A DNA stretch of 64,000 nucleotides, from positions 3,720,001 through 3,784,000 of the forward strand of contig OZ241348.1 of assembly GCA_965199915.1 (NCBI GenBank), written 5' to 3'. Numbering within the stretch: position 1 is the first letter of the stretch; each line of letters begins with the position of its first letter. The notes beneath the pieces are model-generated. The model was given only the letters and a program-made list of their open reading frames with translations. It did not search any database and had not been told where the DNA came from. The translations under genes were made by a program, and so were the position numbers. This document shows positions 59,110 to 64,000 of the stretch, piece by piece. The DNA comes from VXYL01 sp965199915 (GTDB lineage: Bacteria; Pseudomonadota; Gammaproteobacteria; Pseudomonadales; Azotimanducaceae).

Positions 59110-60447
59110 TCACTCCGCCGCGGCGGGCTCCTCCCGCGTTCGCGTTCGCGCCTTGATGGGCACGACGATGGAGGCGTCCACGCCGCCCTTCGCGCCGGCG
59201 TCGAGGCGCACCTCCCAGCCGTGCGCTTGACACAGCTGGCGGGCGACGGCAAGGCCAAGGCCGCTGCCGCCGGTGGCGCGCTGACGCGAGGCGTCCAAAC
59301 GGTAGAACGGCTGGAAGACGTCTTCGCGGGCAGCGGGCGGAATGCCGGGGCCTTGGTCGATGACATGCACTGTCACCGCGTCCGCGCTGCTGTCCACCGT
59401 GACGCTGGCGCCGCCGCCGTGTTGCCGTGCGTTGTGAACAAGGTTCGCGAGCACGCGCTCGAACGCGCCAGTGGCGATGTCGGCTTGCGTCGCGTCGCCA
59501 CGCCAACGCACAACCACCGTCTCGTCGATTGTCGCCAGCACCTGCCGCAGGTAGGAGCGAAAGTCCACCGTGCGCAACGCCTCGCTGGTGCCGCGCGCGA
59601 AGCGCATGGCGTTGGCGATCAACTCCTCCATCGCGGCGATGTTGCGATCGAAGCGCGCCACCACATCCTTCGGCACATCGTCCGGCAGCAGTTCGAGGGC
59701 GAAACGCAGGCGCGTGAGCGGCGTGCGCAAGTCGTGCGAGATGCCCGCCAGCAGGATCGTGCGGTTGGAAAGCAGCGCGCTCACGTCGCGCGCCATGGCG
59801 TTGAAGCTGGTGGCGAGCGTCACCAGTTCCGCCGGGCCCTCCTCCGGCAGCGGCTCGAAACCCTGGGCGCCGCGAAACGCCTCCACGGCCGTGGCCGCTT
59901 CGGACAGCGGTTGGGCGACTCGGCGCACCAGGTATGCGGAGCCAACGGCGAAAATCGCCGCGGCCACAATCACGACGACGAGCACCACATAGAGCGGCTG
60001 CACATCCCGACGCTCCGAGGAAAAGCCCACCTGCAAGGAGTGGCCGCCCATCGGCACAGTGGCCCACAACAGGTCGTCGCTCGCCATGAGCCGCGCCCGC
60101 GCGCCCAGCCGGGTGCCGAGCTTGTCCTCCAACAAACGGTGGTAGCGCGTGGCCGGCGCCACGACCGGCAAGTCGCGCGTCTCCGCCGTGATGACGAGGT
60201 CGTGCGCTTGGAGCATCTCGATTTCGAAGTACGGCCGCGCGGCGGGGGGCAGTTCCGCCCACGTCTGCGCGGAAAGCACAACCAAGCCCGCTTCGTCGTC
60301 CGCCGATCGATCCTCGATGGGACGAATGACGAACACCGCCAGCGCCACGACGGAGGTCACCGCGATCACCGCGGCGCTGCCGGCATGCACGAGATTGATG
60401 CGCGCGAGCAGGGTCTCCGGCGGCCAGAAGGTTCGCACGCGTCTCAC
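59110..60447 (-). CDS. Sensor histidine kinase, EnvZ-like
   Basis: This 445-residue kinase has a first membrane segment at about 19-44 (NLVHAGSAAVIAVTSVVALAVFVI), a periplasmic loop of about 120 residues and a second membrane segment at about 148-170. HAMP and the dimerisation helix follow, with the phosphoacceptor in AGISHDLRTPLTRLRFALELL. The ATPase domain has NLVHNARQHG, IDQGPGIPP and GSGLGLAVARQL. The layout and H-box wording are EnvZ-like. It follows its response regulator gene by 77 bases. The stimulus is unknown. Confidence 0.9.
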   Translation of the reverse strand: MRRVRTFWPPETLLARINLVHAGSAAVIAVTSVVALAVFVIRPIEDRSADDEAGLVVLSAQTWAELPPAARPYFEIEMLQAHDLVITAETRDLPVVAPATRYHRLLEDKLGTRLGARARLMASDDLLWATVPMGGHSLQVGFSSERRDVQPLYVVLVVVIVAAAIFAVGSAYLVRRVAQPLSEAATAVEAFRGAQGFEPLPEEGPAELVTLATSFNAMARDVSALLSNRTILLAGISHDLRTPLTRLRFALELLPDDVPKDVVARFDRNIAAMEELIANAMRFARGTSEALRTVDFRSYLRQVLATIDETVVVRWRGDATQADIATGAFERVLANLVHNARQHGGGASVTVDSSADAVTVHVIDQGPGIPPAAREDVFQPFYRLDASRQRATGGSGLGLAVARQLCQAHGWEVRLDAGAKGGVDASIVVPIKARTRTREEPAAAE

Positions 60448-60524
60448 CGTTCACCGCCAGCTGTGGTCACGGAGGCTTCAAGCGGGTCTGGCCGTGTCAC
60501 ACCACCGGCAGTCACACAGGCTGG

Positions 60525-61295
60525 TCAGTTGGCGTCGGGGCAGAACATGTAGCCTTTGCCCCACACCGTGCGGATGTAGCGGGGCGAACCGGGATCGGGT
60601 TCGATCTTGCTGCGCAAGCGGGTGATGCGCACGTCGATGCTGCGGTCGAAAGGCGCGCGTTCGGTGACGCCCAAGGCGTCCAGGATGCCGTCCCGGTCCC
60701 GCACTTTGTTCGGATGCCTGGCCAAGTGGCTGAGCAGATCGTATTCACCCCAGGTGAGGGGCACCGGCGCGCCGGCGCGGGTCAGGCGAAAGCCGCGGAA
60801 ATCCAGCACGAAGTCCCCGAACGTCACCGCGGCGCGGTCGTTGTCGGGGCCGCGGGCACGGCGCAGCACGGCGCGAATGCGGGCCAGCAGCTCGCGGGGG
60901 TTGAAGGGCTTGGCGATGTAGTCGTCGGCGCCGACTTCGAGGCCGGCGATGCGGTCCACATCCTCGCCTTGGGCGGAGACGATGATGATGGGAATCTCCG
61001 TGGTGCGCTTGAGGCGCTTGGCGATGGCCAAACCGTCTTCGCCGGGCAGCATCAAGTCGAGAATGACGAGATCCACATCGCCGGCCAGCGCCCTGTCCAT
61101 CTCGACGCCATCGTGAACCGCTACGACATCGTAGTCCTGCCGCGTCAGATAGTCCGAGATGAGTTCGCGCAGTTCAGGATCGTCGTCGACCAGCAGCAGG
61201 GCGTCGCGCCGCCCGCCCGACTCGCCGTTTGCGTCGCGCGCTGGTCGTGTACACGGACCGCGCGCGCCGCGGCGCACCCCCGCCGAACCGCTCAA
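60525..61295 (-). CDS. OmpR-family response regulator
   Basis: This 256-residue regulator has a receiver from about residue 30: ALLLVDDDPELRELI, the phosphoacceptor D in VDLVILDLMLPGEDG, and K in DDYIAKPFNPRELL. The DNA-binding winged helix is at about 165-255, ending IRTVWGKGYMF. The only start that overlaps the upstream gene is TTG 61295 (TTGA), which gives a 29-residue basic leader; a later GTG is possible. The kinase gene follows, making an OmpR/EnvZ-like operon headed by a DUF3106-like gene. Confidence 0.88.
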   Translation of the reverse strand: MSGSAGVRRGARGPCTRPARDANGESGGRRDALLLVDDDPELRELISDYLTRQDYDVVAVHDGVEMDRALAGDVDLVILDLMLPGEDGLAIAKRLKRTTEIPIIIVSAQGEDVDRIAGLEVGADDYIAKPFNPRELLARIRAVLRRARGPDNDRAAVTFGDFVLDFRGFRLTRAGAPVPLTWGEYDLLSHLARHPNKVRDRDGILDALGVTERAPFDRSIDVRITRLRSKIEPDPGSPRYIRTVWGKGYMFCPDAN

Positions 61296-61909
61296 AACGT
61301 GTTGCTCGACATCCTTGGCGAAGATGCGGGCGGCCGCTGCGCGGGTGCGGGCTGTCGCCGCGGAGGGGCATCCTCCGGCGTGCTCGACGCGCCCTCGCGC
61401 ACGGCTCGCTCGCGAGCGGCTCCAGCCGAGCTACCCGCCGCCGCGTCCGCCCGGTTCGCGTCCGAGCGAACAGGCGATGCGCCATCGGCAAGGCGCTCGC
61501 GGTGCCGCTGCTCGAAACCCAGCCCGTAGCGGTTCGCGTCGTCCGCCGAGGGCTTCTTGAGGCTGCGATGGGCGTGGCGCAATTCGGCTTCCAGCGGCCT
61601 TGCCGGGTGGCCGAAACGGGCGCGCCGACGGTATTCGATGAACGGTTGGCGTTTGTCGGCCCGGTGCCCGTCGACGTGGGCTTTGCGCTTGCGAACCTCG
61701 GTGAGGAACCAGCGGCGATCGGCACCGTCCAGGCGTTCCCAACGCGCAACCACTTCCGTCCACTGCTGGTCCGTGAGTTCGGAATAGGGGTTGACGCCGG
61801 GCGTTGCGGTTGGCGGATCGGGCTCCGAGGCGGTGGCGACATGCGACGAACCGCTCGCGGCGAACGCGACCACCAGCGCGCGTGCGGCTTGCGCGACGGA
61901 GCGCGTCAT
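61292..61909 (-). CDS. DUF3106-like exported protein upstream of the two-component genes
   Basis: This 205-residue protein starts at ATG 61909. A signal-like leader (VAQAARALVVAFAASGSSHVATA) is followed by a short helical unit with regularly spaced tryptophans, LTDQQWTEVVARWERLDGADRRWFLTEVRKR, resembling DUF3106. The rest is basic and low-complexity, rich in R, A and P. Its stop overlaps the TTG of the response regulator gene. Periplasmic small proteins beside kinases can modulate sensing, as RseB- or CpxP-like factors do, but this is inference. An insertion sequence ends 95 bases upstream. Confidence 0.7.
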   Translation of the reverse strand: MTRSVAQAARALVVAFAASGSSHVATASEPDPPTATPGVNPYSELTDQQWTEVVARWERLDGADRRWFLTEVRKRKAHVDGHRADKRQPFIEYRRRARFGHPARPLEAELRHAHRSLKKPSADDANRYGLGFEQRHRERLADGASPVRSDANRADAAAGSSAGAARERAVREGASSTPEDAPPRRQPAPAQRPPASSPRMSSNTF

Positions 61910-62004
61910 GTTCGTGTACCAACAAGCCACTTTAGCGCCGCTTCTTGACGTTTGCGCCAAACTGTAGCCGGATCCGCGCACGGGTGCCACCCTTGACAAG
62001 CGCG

Positions 62005-63629
62005 GGGGTGTGCGACAGATCTTTGGTAAGTGACCACTTCGGGGTGGCATGGAGTTGGAGTGCCACCGCGGGTCTCCCGTATCCTTGGTTTTTTGCAAAG
62101 GCCAAGGAGGAGGCCCGCGATGGCGACGAGGACTGTCGGTGATCGAGACGGGGAAGGCAAGAGGGAGACGGAAGCGGCGGCGTTGGAACAGCGGGCGGCG
62201 CTGGTGGAGTTGATGTCGGTTCAAGCGGAGGAGCTGGCGACGGCGCTGATGGAGTCGCCGGGGGCGTTGGCGGCGCGTCTGGACGGCGTGCTTCGGGAGG
62301 CGGCGCTGGAGGCGGGTCGGCTGGGGCTGGAGCGGTGGGCGGAGAAGAACCGTTCGGACTGCGGGGCGGCGAACGCGCCGCGGTGCGAACACTGCGGTGG
62401 CGGGATGCGCTACTTGGGCCGGGAGCGGTCGCCGACGGAGACGGCGCTGGGCGGGATTCGGCTGGCGATGGGGCGCTACGGGTGCGCGGCCTGCGGGGCG
62501 AGCGCGCGTCCGCGGTCGGCGCGTATGGACATCGAGGGGTCGATGACGCCGACGGCGCGCCGGATGGCGAGCGAGCTGGGCTCGGTGTGCTGCCACGCGG
62601 AGGCGGACCGGCTGCTGAACGTGGTGGGCGGGGTGAACTTCGGGGCGAAGCGGGTGGAGCGGACGACGCGGCTGGTGGGCGACGACTTGGAGGCGTGGCG
62701 GACGGAGTGGCTGTCGGGTTCGATCACGGTGGTCGGCGGCGGCGGGGCGGCGTCGAACGATGCGTCGTTCGACGGGGCGCCGGTTCGCAAGCCGTTGAAG
62801 GAAGGACGGATTCTGTGCGTGGGACTGGACGGCACGGGGGTTCCGGCGCTGCCGTCGGAGACGGCGGGGCGGAAGGGGAAGGACGGCGGTCGGGCGACGA
62901 CGAGGGAAGCGAAGGTGGGCGCCATCTGGGTGGTCGAGCCGGACGGCGAAGGCGGGACGCGGCTGGCGGAGGACTCGGCGTGGTTTTTCGCGGCGATCGA
63001 GAGCGCGGCGGACGACGCGCGGGGCGACTCGCCGGTGGCGCGGCGGCTGCTGCGCGAACTGGCGGCGCTGGGATTCGCGCCGGAGGACGTCGGCGTGGCG
63101 CTGGGCGACGGGGCGGACTGGCTGCGGCGGCTGTACGAAGAGTGGTTCCCGAACGCGGTTCGGATCGTGGACTTCTTCCACGCCGCGGAGTACCTGTGGG
63201 CGGCGGCGCAGGGCCGCCACCGGAACGATCCGAAGGCCGCGAAGCGGTGGGCGGAGAAGCAGTGCCGGCGGCTCGAGGCGGGGCGGATGGACGACGTGCT
63301 GGCGGCGCTGCGCAGGCCCGGCGCCGGCGCCGAGGAACGCGCCAAGGCGATCCGCCACCTGTCCGAGCGCCGGGGCCAAATGCGCTACGACGAGTACCGC
63401 TCGCTCGGCCTGCCGATCGGTTCGGGGCGCGTCGAGGCGGCCTGCAAGACGGTGGTGGGGCGGCGCATGAAATGCACCGGCATGCGCTGGACGGTGGCCG
63501 GCGCCAACCCCGTGCTCTGGGTGCGCTGCGCCCGCCTGAGCGGCTGGTTCGACGACTACTGGGAGCACCGCCTTCGGAAGGCGGCGTGAGGCGCTGGCGG
63601 CCAATTGCCAAAGATTTGTCGCACACCCC
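62005..63629 (+). mobile_element. ISKra4-family insertion sequence, complete
   Basis: This 1,625-bp element is bounded by inverted repeats 62005-62035 and 63599-63629, which start GGGGTGTGCGACA and match at 27 of 31 positions. It contains one transposase gene with ribosome binding site. Immediately adjacent flanks (AAGCGCG left, TTGCGCG right) share GCGCG but do not give a clear target-site duplication. It sits between the DUF3106/two-component operon start and the end of ccoP. Confidence 0.88.
62120..63589 (+). CDS. ISKra4-family transposase
   Basis: This 489-residue transposase starts at ATG 62120, preceded by AAGGAGGAGG. A zinc-finger-like CEHCGGG...CAAC region lies at about 92-130. The DDE domain has D in ILCVGLDGTGVPA (near 238), D in GVALGDGADWLRRLYEEWF, IVDFFHAAEYLW, and E near GSGRVEAACKTVVGRRMK. 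These are the usual ISKra4 signature segments. The reading frame is intact, so the element may be active. Confidence 0.9.
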   Translation: MATRTVGDRDGEGKRETEAAALEQRAALVELMSVQAEELATALMESPGALAARLDGVLREAALEAGRLGLERWAEKNRSDCGAANAPRCEHCGGGMRYLGRERSPTETALGGIRLAMGRYGCAACGASARPRSARMDIEGSMTPTARRMASELGSVCCHAEADRLLNVVGGVNFGAKRVERTTRLVGDDLEAWRTEWLSGSITVVGGGGAASNDASFDGAPVRKPLKEGRILCVGLDGTGVPALPSETAGRKGKDGGRATTREAKVGAIWVVEPDGEGGTRLAEDSAWFFAAIESAADDARGDSPVARRLLRELAALGFAPEDVGVALGDGADWLRRLYEEWFPNAVRIVDFFHAAEYLWAAAQGRHRNDPKAAKRWAEKQCRRLEAGRMDDVLAALRRPGAGAEERAKAIRHLSERRGQMRYDEYRSLGLPIGSGRVEAACKTVVGRRMKCTGMRWTVAGANPVLWVRCARLSGWFDDYWEHRLRKAA

Positions 63630-63676
63630 TTGCGCGGTGCCGAGGCCGTAAGCGGGAAGCCACCCACACCGCTCCG

Positions 63677-64000
63677 TCAGTTCTTCGTCAGCCAAGCCAC
63701 CAAGAGCCGGATCTGGGCATCGTCCAGCCGCTCGGCGAACGCCGGCATCGTGCCGGCGCGCCCGTCGCGGATGGATTCCTCAATGGCGTCACTGCCGTAA
63801 AGGTGAATGTCGTCCGCCAAGCTCGGCGCTCCCAGCAACGGCTGGCCAGCGCCGTCGGCGCCGTGGCAGGCGACGCAGAACTGCGTGTAGGCGGCTTGGC
63901 CGGGGTGTTCTTCGGGCACGCCGAAAGGGAGCTGGCGCACATAGTCCGCCACTTCCTCCACGCCTGTTTCGCCGAGCACGGCGCCCCAACCCACCATCAC
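63677..64000 (-). CDS. ccoP: cbb3-type cytochrome c oxidase subunit CcoP, C-terminal part (cut by window end)
   Basis: The frame enters from the right edge and ends at 63677, giving about 107 residues. MVGWGAVLGETGVEEVADYVRQL matches the linker between the two cytochrome c domains of CcoP. The second haem site is F-C-V-A-C-H near residue 42, and the sixth ligand methionine is in AGTMPAFAERL. CcoP passes electrons to the CcoN/CcoO core of the high-affinity oxidase. The upstream part of the gene and the rest of the cco operon lie beyond the window. The internal ATG near 64000 is not the real start. Confidence 0.82.
   Translation of the reverse strand: MMVGWGAVLGETGVEEVADYVRQLPFGVPEEHPGQAAYTQFCVACHGADGAGQPLLGAPSLADDIHLYGSDAIEESIRDGRAGTMPAFAERLDDAQIRLLVAWLTKN

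Noticed and set aside
61996..63637. Target-site duplication around the ISKra4 element
   Set aside because: The flanks share GCGCG but not in the position a duplication would need, so no target-site duplication is claimed.
1..64000. tRNA, rRNA, riboswitch or phage attachment sites
   Set aside because: No cloverleaf, rRNA-like stretch or integrase gene was recognised when reading both strands. A covariance-model scan would be decisive.

Overview
The window is a GC-rich bacterial chromosome segment with dense coding on both strands and many GTG and TTG starts. The gene set suggests a Pseudomonadota lineage, most likely an aerobic, probably marine gammaproteobacterium. It includes two large TonB-dependent receptors, a cbb3-oxidase CcoP tail, a DctP-type TRAP solute-binding protein, EnvZ/OmpR-like two-component pairs, the D-glutamate pair dgcN-dgcA, a glutamine-dependent NadE and ribosomal protein bTHX. 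The taxonomic placement is inference; no rRNA or tRNA gene was seen.

Region 1 (1-14,100) is a defence island. It opens with the 3' part of a type III CBASS operon: the last residues of a probable CD-NTase, a bacterial HORMA protein, a TRIP13/Pch2-like AAA+ ATPase, a SLOG plus deoxyribosyltransferase-like protein, and a DEDDh exonuclease. A two-gene Mod/Res-like restriction-modification system follows, then a truncated PIN toxin, an MntA/HepT toxin-antitoxin pair, and a minus-strand cassette of N4-cytosine-type methyltransferase, PD-(D/E)XK endonuclease and a YaaA-RelE fusion. An 83-bp copy of part of the neighbouring dctP gene lies inside this cassette and marks a rearrangement.

Region 2 (14,169-37,100) is mostly housekeeping and metabolic: TRAP binding protein, MaoC dehydratase, DUF3667 membrane protein, dgcN-dgcA, a DUF349 protein, an NYN-domain protein, a BtrH-like protein, two TonB receptors, a histidine kinase/response regulator pair, a CDP-alcohol phosphatidyltransferase, a GST, a frameshifted TPR-sulfotransferase and a Gfo/Idh/MocA oxidoreductase.

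Region 3 (37,130-42,260) is a recent tandem expansion of three exported, coiled-coil paralogues of unknown function. Duplicated scraps of both flanking genes, the Gfo/Idh oxidoreductase and the PQQ-type sugar dehydrogenase, are scattered among them, together with a pentapeptide-repeat gene. The paralogues differ mainly in the number of 21-bp (heptad) units and in a short Ser/Thr-rich loop.

Region 4 (42,260-50,030) is accessory: an AAA-ATPase remnant, a Cys-rich exported protein, a Uma2-like nuclease, an LLM oxidoreductase, a frameshifted AAA-ATPase-like/PD-(D/E)XK gene, an ankyrin protein, and an AbiEii-like nucleotidyltransferase translationally coupled to an unknown partner.

Region 5 (50,092-64,000) holds a sulfatase, nadE, an MBL-like protein lacking the canonical metal motif, bTHX, an amidase, a membrane-anchored repeat protein, an enoyl-CoA hydratase, a second two-component system with a DUF3106-like gene, a complete ISKra4-family insertion sequence with 31-bp inverted repeats, and the C-terminal half of ccoP running off the window.

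A bipartite palindromic REP-like element occurs at least four times between genes.
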